From positions 1 through 33,335 of the forward strand of contig JAFQYI010000064.1 in the NCBI GenBank assembly GCA_017406505.1: a stretch of DNA of 33,335 nucleotides, given 5' to 3'. Below the pieces are notes generated by a model. That model saw only the letters and a list, made by a program, of their open reading frames with translations. It was not told where the DNA came from and did no database searches. Origin of the DNA: a bacterium (GTDB lineage: Bacteria > Cyanobacteriota > Vampirovibrionia > Gastranaerophilales > Gastranaerophilaceae). Position 1 is the stretch's first letter. Each line of letters starts with the position of its first letter. This document shows positions 17,027 to 25,133 of the stretch, in pieces. Position numbers and translations under genes: made by a program.

Positions 17027-18757
17027 ATGGAAACAGAAAAATTAATAAGAGTAGCAAAAGGGGAAGAACTTGCTGATATTGTTATAAAAAATGCAAACTT
17101 AGTGAATGTATTTAATGATGAAATTAAAAAAACAGATATAGCCATTTATAAAGGAAGAATTGCCGGTATAGGAAACGGTTATAAAGGATATAAAGAAATT
17201 AACGTTAATGGCTCTTATGTTACTCCTGCATTTATTGACGGACACGTCCATATAGAAAGTTCAATGTGTCTGCCAAAAGAATTTGCAAAGGCTGTTGTTC
17301 CGGAAGGAACGGTTACTGTTATGGCTGACCCTCATGAAATTTCAAATGTTTTTGGTCTGCATGGTATAAGTTTTATGAGAGAGGCATGTAAAGATTTACC
17401 ATTGCAAGTTTACATTATGCTTCCGTCATGTGTTCCTGCAACAGATTCTGAAACATCTGGTTTTGAACTTGCGAGTTACGATTTATCCCTTCTAATGGAC
17501 GACCCTGCTATTTTAGGTATTGCAGAAATGATGAACTTTCCCGGTGTTTTAAGCTGTGATAAAGAGGTTATGGCTAAATTAAAACTAGGTCTTGCTAAAC
17601 ATAAAAAAATTGACGGACACGCTCCCAGTTTAAGTGGAAAAAATCTATGTGGATATGTTGCAGCAGGTGTTATGTCTGACCACGAATGTACAACCCCTGA
17701 AGAAGCAACCGAAAAACTAGGACTCGGTATGTATATTATGATTAGAGAAGGTTCTGCAGCTAAAGATTTACAACCACTAATTCCTGTTTTAAAGGGTAAA
17801 AATACAAGACGCTGCATCTTTGTAACTGATGATAGACACCCAACAGATTTAAAAGGACACATAAACGATATGGTTAGACAAAGTGTAGAAGCCGGCGTTG
17901 ATCCTATTACGGCAATTAAAGTAGCTTCTATTAATACTGCAGAATATTTTGGCTTGACTGATTTGGGTGCAATTGCTCCAGGATATAGAGCTCATATGCT
18001 TGTGTTTGATAATTTAAAAGATTTTAAACCGAAATTGGTGTTTAAAAGTGGAGAAATTGTTGCTGAAAATGGAAAATTGACTGTCAATCTTGATAAAACT
18101 GAAGTACCAAGATTAAGAGGTTCTGTAAACGTAAAATGGATAGAACCTGAGGACTTTAAAATTCCTGCAAAATCAGAAAAAGTAATAGCTATGGAAATAG
18201 TTCCAGGAACGCTTTTAACAAAATCTATAACAGCAAAAGTAAAAGTTGTTGATGGATATGCTGAATCTAATCTCGAAGATGACTTATTAAAAATAATGGT
18301 ATTTGAAAGACACAAAGCAACAGGAAATATTGGAAAAGGTTTTGTAAAAGGTTTTGGATTAAAATCCGGTGCAATTGCTTCAACGGTTGCTCACGATTCT
18401 CACAATATGATTGTTGTTGGTACAAATGATGAAGATATGCAGATGGCGGCTACGGAACTTGTTAAATCTCAAGGTGGTAAAGTAGTTGTTAATAATGGTA
18501 AGGTTATTTCGAAACTAGCCTTACCTATAGCAGGATTAATGTCTGATAAACAATTTGAAACAGTTTTGCAAGAATGCAGCGACTTGATAGATGGTGTAAA
18601 ACAAATTGGTTGTAATCTTAAAGACCCATTTATGACAATGGCATTTTTATCATTGTCGGTAATTCCTGATTTGAAAATCACAGATAAAGGTGTTGTTGAT
18701 GTTAATGCGTCTAAGTTTATTGATATATTTGATACAGAAGATATAAAAGTTCATTAA
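17027..18757 (+). CDS. ade: Adenine deaminase
   Basis: It converts adenine to hypoxanthine and ammonia in purine salvage. The 576-residue amidohydrolase has the metal-binding FIDGHVHIESS near residue 75, an ADPHEISNV motif, KIDGHAP, GVMSDHECTTPEEA and FVTDDRHP, in the order of AdeC/YicP proteins, and the adenine-deaminase C-terminal domain after about residue 400 (KATGNIGKGFVKGFGL, AHDSHN). I start at ATG 17027 because GGGAG (17016-17020) is six bases before it; the frame is open to a TTG at 17006. It lies 121 bases after the permease gene in an AT-rich gap, so it probably has its own promoter. A hairpin follows it. Confidence 0.95.
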   Translation: METEKLIRVAKGEELADIVIKNANLVNVFNDEIKKTDIAIYKGRIAGIGNGYKGYKEINVNGSYVTPAFIDGHVHIESSMCLPKEFAKAVVPEGTVTVMADPHEISNVFGLHGISFMREACKDLPLQVYIMLPSCVPATDSETSGFELASYDLSLLMDDPAILGIAEMMNFPGVLSCDKEVMAKLKLGLAKHKKIDGHAPSLSGKNLCGYVAAGVMSDHECTTPEEATEKLGLGMYIMIREGSAAKDLQPLIPVLKGKNTRRCIFVTDDRHPTDLKGHINDMVRQSVEAGVDPITAIKVASINTAEYFGLTDLGAIAPGYRAHMLVFDNLKDFKPKLVFKSGEIVAENGKLTVNLDKTEVPRLRGSVNVKWIEPEDFKIPAKSEKVIAMEIVPGTLLTKSITAKVKVVDGYAESNLEDDLLKIMVFERHKATGNIGKGFVKGFGLKSGAIASTVAHDSHNMIVVGTNDEDMQMAATELVKSQGGKVVVNNGKVISKLALPIAGLMSDKQFETVLQECSDLIDGVKQIGCNLKDPFMTMAFLSLSVIPDLKITDKGVVDVNASKFIDIFDTEDIKVH

Positions 18758-18767
18758 AAATAAAGAT

Positions 18768-18799
18768 ATAAAGATAGTTCTTGTAAGCACTATCTTTAT
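18768..18799. terminator. Hairpin between convergent adenine deaminase and aminotransferase genes
   Basis: An 11-base-pair perfect stem (18768-18778 with 18789-18799, core AAAGATAGT/ACTATCTTT) with a 10-base loop. The T tract is weak rightward but leftward the stem is followed by a T-rich run, so it may serve both strands. Confidence 0.55.
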
Positions 18800-18816
18800 T
18801 CCTATATTTAGTATAG

Positions 18817-18843
18817 TAAATGAAACCTATTTGGTTTCATTTA
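18817..18843. terminator. Second hairpin overlapping the aminotransferase stop codon
   Basis: TAAATGAAACC (18817-18827) pairs perfectly with GGTTTCATTTA (18833-18843) around a five-base loop. It includes the stop codon of the leftward aminotransferase gene. There is no strong T run, so it may stabilise the mRNA end or work together with the neighbouring hairpin rather than terminate alone. Confidence 0.45.
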
Positions 18844-19936
18844 TACTTTCTATTAATGTCTTTGCAACTGTTTCTTGTTCTTCTTTTGATAGTTCCGGAA
18901 ACATTGGTAAAGATATTACGAGTTTTGTATTTTCTACAGTATTTGGCAATGAATTTTCAGGAATATTCAAATATTTGTGAACTTTTTGCATATGAAGTGG
19001 AACAGGATAATATATCATTGCACCTATACCTTTTTCTTGTAACATCTTATGAACAGCATCTCTGTTAGGTATTTTTACTGTATATTGATGATAAATACAT
19101 TTTGTATCTTTTAATTCAACAGGTGTTACAATATCTTTGCAATCTTTAAACAGTTCATTATAATATTCAGCATTTGCTTTTCTTGCAGCATTCCATTCAT
19201 CAATGTATGGCAATTTTATTCTTAAAATTGCAGCTTGTATTTCATCAAGTCTGGAATTAACACCAATTTCATCGTGATAGTAACGTATCGCACCACCATG
19301 ATTTCTAAGAGCAATTGCTCTATTTTTAATATTTTCATCATTGGTAACAAGAATACCACCATCACCCATTGTTCCAAGATTTTTTGTAGGATAAAAACTA
19401 AAACAGCCTATATCTCCAAATGAACCTACTTTTTGTCCTTTATATTCTGCACCTACTGCTTGGCAAGCATCTTCAATAACCTTTAAATTATGGCGTTTTG
19501 CAATATCCATAATCTTATCCATTTCACAAGGTTGTCCGTACAAATGAACAGGAATTATGGCTTTTGTTTTAGGTGTTATTAATTCTTCAATTTTATTTGC
19601 ATCAATATTAAAAGTATCTTTATCTATATCTGCAAAAACAGGTTTTGCACCTACTATACCTATTGCTTCTGTTGTTGCAACAAAGGTAAAAGCTGTTGTT
19701 ATAACTTCATCACCTTCACCTATATCTAAAGCTCTTAATGCAATGTGTAAAGCATCTGTTCCTGAATTTAATGCAACAGCGAATTTTGTCGTGCAATAAT
19801 TTGCAAATTCAACTTCAAATTCTTTATTGTTTTTTCCTAAAATATATTGACCTGACTGCATTACTTCAACTACAGCCTTTTCAAGTTTATCTCCAATTTT
19901 TGCATATTGTCTTTTTGAATCCAATATAGGTATCAT
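18827..19936 (-). CDS. DegT/DnrJ/EryC1/StrS-family sugar aminotransferase
   Basis: A PLP enzyme that aminates keto-sugar nucleotides for surface polysaccharide or glycan synthesis. In the 369-residue protein the PLP lysine is Lys185 in CFSFYPTKNLG. Other family motifs are NSGTDALHIAL (57-67), the PVHLYGQP loop (129-136), VIEDACQAVGAEY (153-165) and RNHGGAIRYYHDEIGVNSRLD further on. An AAGGAG ribosome site lies before ATG 19936. The family resembles WlbE/WecE-type enzymes, but the sugar is not determined. No other nucleotide-sugar genes are adjacent, so it stands alone between hairpins and a gap. Confidence 0.92.
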   Translation of the reverse strand: MIPILDSKRQYAKIGDKLEKAVVEVMQSGQYILGKNNKEFEVEFANYCTTKFAVALNSGTDALHIALRALDIGEGDEVITTAFTFVATTEAIGIVGAKPVFADIDKDTFNIDANKIEELITPKTKAIIPVHLYGQPCEMDKIMDIAKRHNLKVIEDACQAVGAEYKGQKVGSFGDIGCFSFYPTKNLGTMGDGGILVTNDENIKNRAIALRNHGGAIRYYHDEIGVNSRLDEIQAAILRIKLPYIDEWNAARKANAEYYNELFKDCKDIVTPVELKDTKCIYHQYTVKIPNRDAVHKMLQEKGIGAMIYYPVPLHMQKVHKYLNIPENSLPNTVENTKLVISLPMFPELSKEEQETVAKTLIESINETK

Positions 19937-20123
19937 TTCAAATCTCCTTAATTATTCTATATTTCAAGTTTACCACGATATAAATGTGTCTTTATATATT
20001 CTTTATAAATTTAGGTTTTATGATGGAAATAATTGTTAAGAAATATTAATTTGAATATATATAAAAAGTCAAATTTTTGTAATAGAAATACTTTATATAA
20101 ATGTAGAGAAAGAGGATTATAAA

Positions 20124-20198
20124 ATGATTAAAATGTTATTAAATTTCGTAAATAGAAAGCAAAAAAGATTTTCACCAATGTATCTTATCAATATGTAA
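20124..20198 (+). CDS. Possible 24-residue mini-protein
   Basis: A 24-codon frame starts at ATG 20124, seven bases after an AGAGGA ribosome site, and ends in TAA. It is followed 33 bases later by a strong hairpin with a T run. The peptide is short, basic and partly hydrophobic (MIKMLLNFVNRKQKRFSPMY, then four residues). I know no family. It is the only sign of coding in the 437-base gap between the aminotransferase and bfn genes. No convincing promoter was found, although an AT-rich TATATA/TATAAA stands near 20094-20101. It could instead be part of a small RNA, or chance in AT-rich DNA. Confidence 0.4.
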   Translation: MIKMLLNFVNRKQKRFSPMYLINM

Positions 20199-20231
20199 TA
20201 TATAAATAATATAAAGCTTGTTTGATATATA

Positions 20232-20260
20232 AAAAAATAGAGATAACTTCTCTATTTTTT
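20232..20260. terminator. Bidirectional intrinsic terminator
   Basis: AAAAAATAGAGA (20232-20243) pairs perfectly with TCTCTATTTTTT (20249-20260) around a five-base loop. Rightward it ends any transcript of the 24-codon frame; leftward, the stem's T run (seven Ts) suits the adk-map-bfn transcript that ends at 20374. Confidence 0.8.
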
Positions 20261-20373
20261 GAGTGATAATAGATATTTTTATCAGTAGTTTTAAGCTTTT
20301 TTTCAATGTTATTCATATATCTACATTACAAAAATATTTTCAATTTTTATTAATTTTAATATATTTATCTTAT

Positions 20374-20883
20374 CTAACTGTCTGAATCACCATTATTTTT
20401 CAATAATCTTTCAAAGTCTGATGGTTTTATACTTTGCACAAAATTTCTAAACTCTTGTGCCTCTTCTTCATCTTTCTCTGAATTACAAGCAACAGAACCA
20501 TCCATTAATACATTCTCTGTAACATATATAGGTGAATCTGTTCTTATTGCTAATGCAATTGCGTCTGATGGACGTGCATCTATTTCTAATACTTTACCTT
20601 CCATATTTGATAAATATACTGTAGAAAAATATGTATCATTCTCTACATCATTTATTTCTACTTTCTCTATGTCATATCCGGCTGCTTTTATAAAATTTAT
20701 TGTTAAATCATGCGTCATTGGTCTTAATACTTTTATATTTTCAATTTTTCTTATTATTGAACTTGCTTCTGCTGAACCTATCCAGATTGGTAATGCCTTT
20801 CTGTTTTGTAAATCATTCAACACTACTATCGGATTACCTGTTCTTGTATCAATTGCTATTCCCATTACACGCATTTGAATCAT
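20374..20883 (-). CDS. DUF151 bifunctional nuclease-domain protein
   Basis: A 169-residue protein with the full DUF151 (BFN) domain. Conserved parts are the N-terminal VVLNDLQNRKALPIWIGSAE (21-40), RPMTHDL near 55, and VLEIDARPSDAIALAIR near 100, followed by an acidic linker and an FVQSIKPSDFERL tail. Plant and bacterial relatives have been reported to have DNase and RNase activity, but their role in bacteria is unsettled. An AAGGA ribosome site lies nine bases before ATG 20883. It is the third gene after adk and map, where infA stands in many spc operons. Confidence 0.9.
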   Translation of the reverse strand: MIQMRVMGIAIDTRTGNPIVVLNDLQNRKALPIWIGSAEASSIIRKIENIKVLRPMTHDLTINFIKAAGYDIEKVEINDVENDTYFSTVYLSNMEGKVLEIDARPSDAIALAIRTDSPIYVTENVLMDGSVACNSEKDEEEAQEFRNFVQSIKPSDFERLLKNNGDSDS

Positions 20884-20915
20884 AAATTTTTTCCTTCTTA
20901 CAATAACAATATATT

Positions 20916-21668
20916 CTATTCCGGTATTTTAGTCAAAATATCTGCACCATTTTCTGTAACAAGTGCTGTGTGCTCAAAATGAGCTGAAGGCTTTTTATCT
21001 TTTGTTACAACAGTCCACTCGTCTTCTAATACTTCTACATCGTCACAGCCTATATTTAACATTGGCTCAATGGCTATAGTCATTCCTGTTTTTAATATTA
21101 ATGAATTTTTTACTCTGTAATTGAATACAAATGGCTCCTCATGCATCTTTGAACCTACTCCATGCCCACCATATTGACGAACTATTCCATAATGATTTTC
21201 ATTGGCAACATCTTCTATAGCTCCAGATACATCATCTAAAAGATTACCTGTTTTTAGTTTTGATAGTCCTGCAAACAATGCTTTTTCCGTAATTTCTAAT
21301 AATTTTTTACATTCATCAGAAATTTCTCCAACAGGATATGTCCACGCTGAATCTCCAACAAATCCTCTATATGTTGCTCCTACATCTACACTTATAATAT
21401 CGCCATCTTTTAAGATTCTATCTGACGGAAAACCGTGTACAACTTGTTCATTTACAGATGCACAAATTGTTGCAGGAAATCCATTATATCCCAAAAATGT
21501 TGGATCACACTTATGGTCTTTTATTATTTGATATGCTATTTCATCTAAATATTTTGTTGTTATTCCAGGTTTTATAATTTTTTTCATTTCAGCATGCACT
21601 AGAGCAACAACTCTTCCAGCTTCTCTCATTAATTTTATTTCATATCCGGATTTTCTTGTTATTCCCAT
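20916..21668 (-). CDS. map: Methionine aminopeptidase, type I
   Basis: It removes the initiator methionine from new proteins. At 250 residues it is a bare catalytic domain without N-terminal extension. The dimetal site residues are in DVGATYRGFVGDSAWTYPVG (two Asp), GGHGVGSKMHEEP (His), TIAIEPMLN (Glu) and HFEHTALVTENG (Glu at the C-terminus). It begins two bases after the adk stop, the usual adk-map pairing, with GGTGG serving as a ribosome site. Confidence 0.97.
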   Translation of the reverse strand: MGITRKSGYEIKLMREAGRVVALVHAEMKKIIKPGITTKYLDEIAYQIIKDHKCDPTFLGYNGFPATICASVNEQVVHGFPSDRILKDGDIISVDVGATYRGFVGDSAWTYPVGEISDECKKLLEITEKALFAGLSKLKTGNLLDDVSGAIEDVANENHYGIVRQYGGHGVGSKMHEEPFVFNYRVKNSLILKTGMTIAIEPMLNIGCDDVEVLEDEWTVVTKDKKPSAHFEHTALVTENGADILTKIPE

Positions 21669-21670
21669 TA

Positions 21671-22324
21671 TTATATTACCACCTTGAGATTTTCAAATAC
21701 TTCTTCTATAGTTCCTAATGCTTTAATCTTTACTAAAATACCTCTTTTATTATACAAATCAATTAAAGGTGCTGTTTGTTCAAAATAAGTATTAAATCTT
21801 GATTTTGCAGTTGTTTCGTTATCATCAGCTCTTTGCACAAGTTCTGTATTACAATTATCACATTTACCATCATTTTTAAGTTTCATTGTTTTTATATTAA
21901 AAATGGCACCACAATTAGGACAAGAACGTCTATTGACAATTCTATCAACCAAATTATCCACCGGAATATCAAAATAAATTACTTTTAAATCTACTTCATT
22001 ATTTTCATCAATTTCTTTAAGAATTTTATCTAAGATTTCTGCTTGTTCTAGGCTTCTTGGAAATCCATCAAGTATAAATCCATTTTTACAATCATCTTTT
22101 GAAAGTCTTTCTTTGATTATTCTTGCAACTATATCTACAGGAACTAATTGACCTTTGTCCATAAAACTTTTCGCAATTTTTCCGGCTTCTGATTCAGAAG
22201 CAACAGCTTCACGTAACATTGACCCCGTATCAACATGCTTTAATCCAGTTATTTCTGCAAGTTTTTTTGTTTGAGTTCCTTTTCCACTTGCCGGAGGTCC
22301 TACCATAATAAGTTCTTTTTTCAT
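21671..22324 (-). CDS. adk: Adenylate kinase, zinc-lid type
   Basis: It balances AMP, ADP and ATP. The 217-residue protein has the P-loop GPPASGKGT (9-17), DTGSMLREAV, GFILDGFPRSLEQAE, and a long LID with a four-cysteine zinc site (CPNCG and CDNCN, each a C-x2-C pair), as in Gram-positive and many thermotolerant forms. An AAGGA ribosome site is eight bases before ATG 22324. Its own promoter lies just upstream, after the secY terminator. Confidence 0.97.
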   Translation of the reverse strand: MKKELIMVGPPASGKGTQTKKLAEITGLKHVDTGSMLREAVASESEAGKIAKSFMDKGQLVPVDIVARIIKERLSKDDCKNGFILDGFPRSLEQAEILDKILKEIDENNEVDLKVIYFDIPVDNLVDRIVNRRSCPNCGAIFNIKTMKLKNDGKCDNCNTELVQRADDNETTAKSRFNTYFEQTAPLIDLYNKRGILVKIKALGTIEEVFENLKVVI

Positions 22325-22359
22325 TGTTATAGTCCTTTTATATCATAGCTTACAAGCTT

Positions 22360-22368
22360 ATTATATCA
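22360..22368 (-). promoter_or_regulatory. Extended -10 promoter for adk-map-bfn
   Basis: Minus strand TGATATAAT: a perfect TATAAT (22365-22360) with extended -10 TG, immediately after the secY terminator stem. A palindrome AGCTTGTAAGCT (22348-22359 region) lies at the expected start point. The -35 region falls within the hairpin and is weak. Confidence 0.5.
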
Positions 22369-22372
22369 CAAA

Positions 22373-22410
22373 ATAAAAGAGGTAAACATAAAAATGTTTA
22401 CCTCTTTTAT
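22373..22410 (-). terminator. Strong terminator after secY
   Basis: A 17-base-pair perfect stem (22373-22389 with 22394-22410) with a four-base loop, starting 15 bases after the secY stop on the minus strand. The stem ends in TTTTAT and is followed by TTTTG. It separates the ribosomal operon from adk. Confidence 0.85.
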
Positions 22411-22424
22411 AGCCTTTGTAAGGA

Positions 22425-23774
22425 TTATGGTTTTTCTTTTAAGAAACTTTCATAACTTCTCGATAAAAGATGTGTTTTTACTTGATTTAAGAAATCTAAA
22501 GCAACACCGACCATAATTATTAACGAAGTTGCACCAAGACCCTGTAATGTTGTAACATTAGTAATTTTTGCGGCAAAAGAAGGAATCAATGCAATAATGC
22601 CTAAACCTAAAGCTCCAATAAGGGTAACCCTGCTTAAAATTTTATCTAATGCTTCTGCAGTAGGTCTGCCAGGTTTTATACCGGGAATTGAAGAGCCGTA
22701 TTTTTTAAGATTATTAGCAATTTCTTTTGGCTGCATATTGGGAATAATTGATGCATAGAAAAATGTTAATACTACTATCAATAAGAAATAGATTGCAGTA
22801 TAAGTAAATGTTGATGGATTAAAGTATGCAGAAAGTTGAATCATTATATCCTTAAACGGACCTGCCGGAAAATTGGATTGCCCAACTAATTCCAATATTG
22901 TCGTTGGAAATAACAATATTGCTACTGCAAATATTATAGGCATTACTCCACCGGGATTAAGTTTGAATGGAATATATGTATTCATTCCTCCATAAACTTT
23001 ATTTCCCACTTGTCTTTTTGGATTTACAATAATAATTTTTCTAGCAGCTTCGTGCATAATTACAATAAGAACCATTGTAGCAAAGAATATTATTAATAAT
23101 GCCATTAATCCCCATTGTAATCTTGCATCTCCAGCAACAATTTTTGCAGTTTTTTCACAATAGAAAGGTATTCTTGATAATATACCCCAAAAGATTATCA
23201 TTGAAGCACCGTTTCCAATACCTCTTTCAGTTAAAAGTTCTGCAAGCCACATTACAAAAACAGCCCCTGCCGTAAGTATGCATATTGAACCAATAATAAA
23301 TAATGGCTGATTCACATTTGGCATTAATGCTGCTTGTGCATTTCTTGTAAGGAAAAGTACAAAAACAAGAGATTGAAAAATTGCAACAATTACTGTTAAT
23401 AATCTTGTATATTGTGAAATTTTCCTTCTTCCTGCTTCACCTTCCTCTTTTTGAAGTTGTTCCAAATGAGGAATAACAACGGCTAATAGCTGCATTACAA
23501 TTGATGATGTTATGTATGGTCCTATACCTAGAGCGATAATAGATACATTTCCCAATGCACCACCGGAAAACATATCTAAAAATCCTATGATATTTTCTCC
23601 ACCTGCAATATTTAAAAAATTCAAATTATTTATTCCAAATAAAGGCAGTTGCGTACAAAAACGAAAAATCATCATTACAAAAGCAGTAAAAATTAATTTT
23701 TGTTTTAAACCGGATGTTTGGAACATCGATTTTAAATCATCAATACTGGGTGGTTGTATTTTTGGTTGTGCCAT
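22425..23774 (-). CDS. secY: Protein translocase subunit SecY
   Basis: The 449-residue channel subunit of the Sec translocon, with ten predicted membrane helices. The N-terminus (LKQKLIFTAFVMMIFRFCTQLPLFGIN), the plug region (LDMFSGGALGNVSIIALGIGPYITSSIVMQ) and the cytosolic loops including RKISQYTRLLT are family-typical. The gene shares one base with the rplO stop (TAATG), so translation is coupled. It is the last gene before a strong terminator. Confidence 0.97.
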   Translation of the reverse strand: MAQPKIQPPSIDDLKSMFQTSGLKQKLIFTAFVMMIFRFCTQLPLFGINNLNFLNIAGGENIIGFLDMFSGGALGNVSIIALGIGPYITSSIVMQLLAVVIPHLEQLQKEEGEAGRRKISQYTRLLTVIVAIFQSLVFVLFLTRNAQAALMPNVNQPLFIIGSICILTAGAVFVMWLAELLTERGIGNGASMIIFWGILSRIPFYCEKTAKIVAGDARLQWGLMALLIIFFATMVLIVIMHEAARKIIIVNPKRQVGNKVYGGMNTYIPFKLNPGGVMPIIFAVAILLFPTTILELVGQSNFPAGPFKDIMIQLSAYFNPSTFTYTAIYFLLIVVLTFFYASIIPNMQPKEIANNLKKYGSSIPGIKPGRPTAEALDKILSRVTLIGALGLGIIALIPSFAAKITNVTTLQGLGATSLIIMVGVALDFLNQVKTHLLSRSYESFLKEKP

Positions 23775-24226
23775 TATACTAATTCAGCCTTTCCACCTGC
23801 TTTTTCAATTTTTTCTTTAGCAGATTCTGTAAAATATCTGGCTTTTACAGTAATAGCTTTAGATATATCACCATTACCCAAAACTCTTAATTCTTGAGTT
23901 GAAGGGTGAGCTAATTTTTTTGATTTTAATACGTCTAAATCAATTTCAGCTAAACCTGTTTTTTCAAGTTCACTAACATTAATTTCTGCATAGCATAGAG
24001 CATTAAAATTCTTGAAGCCTTTTAATTTAGGCATTTGTCTGTAACCTGGCATTTGACCACCTTCAAAACCTCTTTTTGAAGAGCGTCCTGAACGTTGTCC
24101 TTCACCATTATTACCTCTGCAAGAAGTTTTTCCGTGACCGGAAGCTCTGCCTCTGCCAACTCTTTTAATTTTAGAAGTTGAGCCATCAGCCGGTCTTAAA
24201 TCTTCCAATGTTATTTGTTCTGACAT
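23774..24226 (-). CDS. rplO: Ribosomal protein L15
   Basis: The 150-residue large-subunit protein. The N-terminal extension that penetrates the 23S rRNA is rich in Gly, Arg and Lys (KRVGRGRASGHGKTSCRGNN), followed by GFEGGQMPGYRQMPKLKGF. An AAAGG ribosome site is eight bases before ATG 24226. It overlaps secY by one base and follows rpmD by 26 bases. Confidence 0.97.
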   Translation of the reverse strand: MSEQITLEDLRPADGSTSKIKRVGRGRASGHGKTSCRGNNGEGQRSGRSSKRGFEGGQMPGYRQMPKLKGFKNFNALCYAEINVSELEKTGLAEIDLDVLKSKKLAHPSTQELRVLGNGDISKAITVKARYFTESAKEKIEKAGGKAELV

Positions 24227-24252
24227 TTTATGTACCTTTCGTTATTATTAAT

Positions 24253-24444
24253 TTATTCAACGACTTCTACCATGTGTGAAATTTTATTAACCATGCCCAT
24301 AATTGTAGCAGATGGAGCATGTTCAACAACATCATTTGTTTTGTGCAAACCCAAAGCTTTTACGACTTTAATTTGAGTTTTTGTCGCACCAATTAGGCTT
24401 TTGGTAAGTTTTATTTTTACTTTTTCAGTTTTATTTGCCATCAT
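24253..24444 (-). CDS. rpmD: Ribosomal protein L30
   Basis: A 63-residue large-subunit protein, with KIKLTKSLIGATKTQIKVVK and a LGLHKTNDVVEH core typical of L30. GAAGGAG is five bases before the first ATG and eight before a second ATG next to it, so either may be used. It sits between rpsE and rplO as in the classical spc order. As I recall, most cyanobacteria and plastids lack L30, so its presence would place the organism outside the photosynthetic group. Confidence 0.95.
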   Translation of the reverse strand: MMANKTEKVKIKLTKSLIGATKTQIKVVKALGLHKTNDVVEHAPSATIMGMVNKISHMVEVVE

Positions 24445-24455
24445 GTATTCTCCTT

Positions 24456-25031
24456 CTAATTAAGCATTTCTTTTAAAGAAATACCTCTTTTGTCAGCAAC
24501 ATCCTTGAAACTTCTTAATGATTTAAGAGCATCAATAGTTGCATTTGCTGCATTAAGAGGGGATTTAGAACCTAATGATTTACTCAAAATATTTTCTATA
24601 CCTGCAAGTTCTAATACAGCACGAACAGCACCACCTGCGATAACTCCGGTACCTTGTGAAGCAGGTCTTAACATTACACTGCCTGCACCTGAACGACCTG
24701 TTATTGGGTGGGGTATTGTAGTCTTGAATACAGGAACATTTATAAGATTTTTTCTTCCGTCTGCCACTGCTTTTTGTATTGCTGTTATAACTTCTGCAGC
24801 TTTTGAACAGCCAACACCTACTTGTCCATTTTTGTTTCCAACAATTACAATTGCTCTAAAACTTAATTTTTTACCACCTTTAACAACTTTAGTTACACGG
24901 CGAATTTGGATAACGTGTTCTTTCCATTCGCTTTGAGCAGGAATTTCTTCTTTTGTTTCAATCTTTTTTCTTCTTGATTTAGGATTGATTTCTTTCGTTT
25001 CTTTTACTTCTTCCACTTTTTTGCCTTTCAT
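24456..25031 (-). CDS. rpsE: Ribosomal protein S5
   Basis: A small-subunit protein important for decoding accuracy. The N-terminal RNA-binding domain reads [20 protein letters not shown], close to the cyanobacterial form, and the C-terminal domain has [16 protein letters not shown] and [11 protein letters not shown]. Before the core is a charged, lysine/glutamate-rich tail of about 30 residues. The ATG at 25031 lacks a ribosome site. A GTG five codons later (25016) has AAAGG seven bases upstream and may be the real start. It is the first gene of its operon; rplR, rplF and the rest of the spc genes are not upstream. Confidence 0.96.
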   Translation of the reverse strand: MKGKKVEEVKETKEINPKSRRKKIETKEEIPAQSEWKEHVIQIRRVTKVVKGGKKLSFRAIVIVGNKNGQVGVGCSKAAEVITAIQKAVADGRKNLINVPVFKTTIPHPITGRSGAGSVMLRPASQGTGVIAGGAVRAVLELAGIENILSKSLGSKSPLNAANATIDALKSLRSFKDVADKRGISLKEMLN

Positions 25032-25050
25032 TAGTAAAACTTTTACAATT

Positions 25051-25102
25051 AAAAAAACATGACTTATTTTGAAAATTTTAGCGAATTTTCAAGTTCATGT
25101 TT
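25051..25102 (-). promoter_or_regulatory. Terminator-like hairpin in the rpsE leader (possible attenuator)
   Basis: On the minus strand an outer stem AAACATGA/TCATGTTT (25102-25095 with 25062-25055) encloses an inner eight-pair stem (25091-25084 with 25077-25070), and the outer stem runs into seven consecutive Ts (25057-25051). It lies about 20 bases before the rpsE ATG and after a good promoter, so it would be in the mRNA leader. It may control read-through into the ribosomal genes, or simply end transcripts from the upstream AsmA-like gene. Confidence 0.55.
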
Positions 25103-25133
25103 ATCGTGGGGTTATTTTTTTTCTGACTTACTC

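Larger units (their letters stand above)
19937..20373. other. Gap of 437 bases, mostly AT-rich
   Basis: It lies between the starts and ends of leftward genes and holds the possible 24-codon gene (20124-20198) and the bidirectional terminator (20232-20260). I see no other open frame with a ribosome site, no tRNA-like fold and no repeat. The part next to 19936 should carry the aminotransferase promoter, but no box is convincing. Confidence 0.6.

Noticed and set aside
22373-22410. Inverted repeat as insertion-sequence ends or a mobile element
   Set aside because: The arms are only four bases apart, with no transposase; it is a terminator stem.
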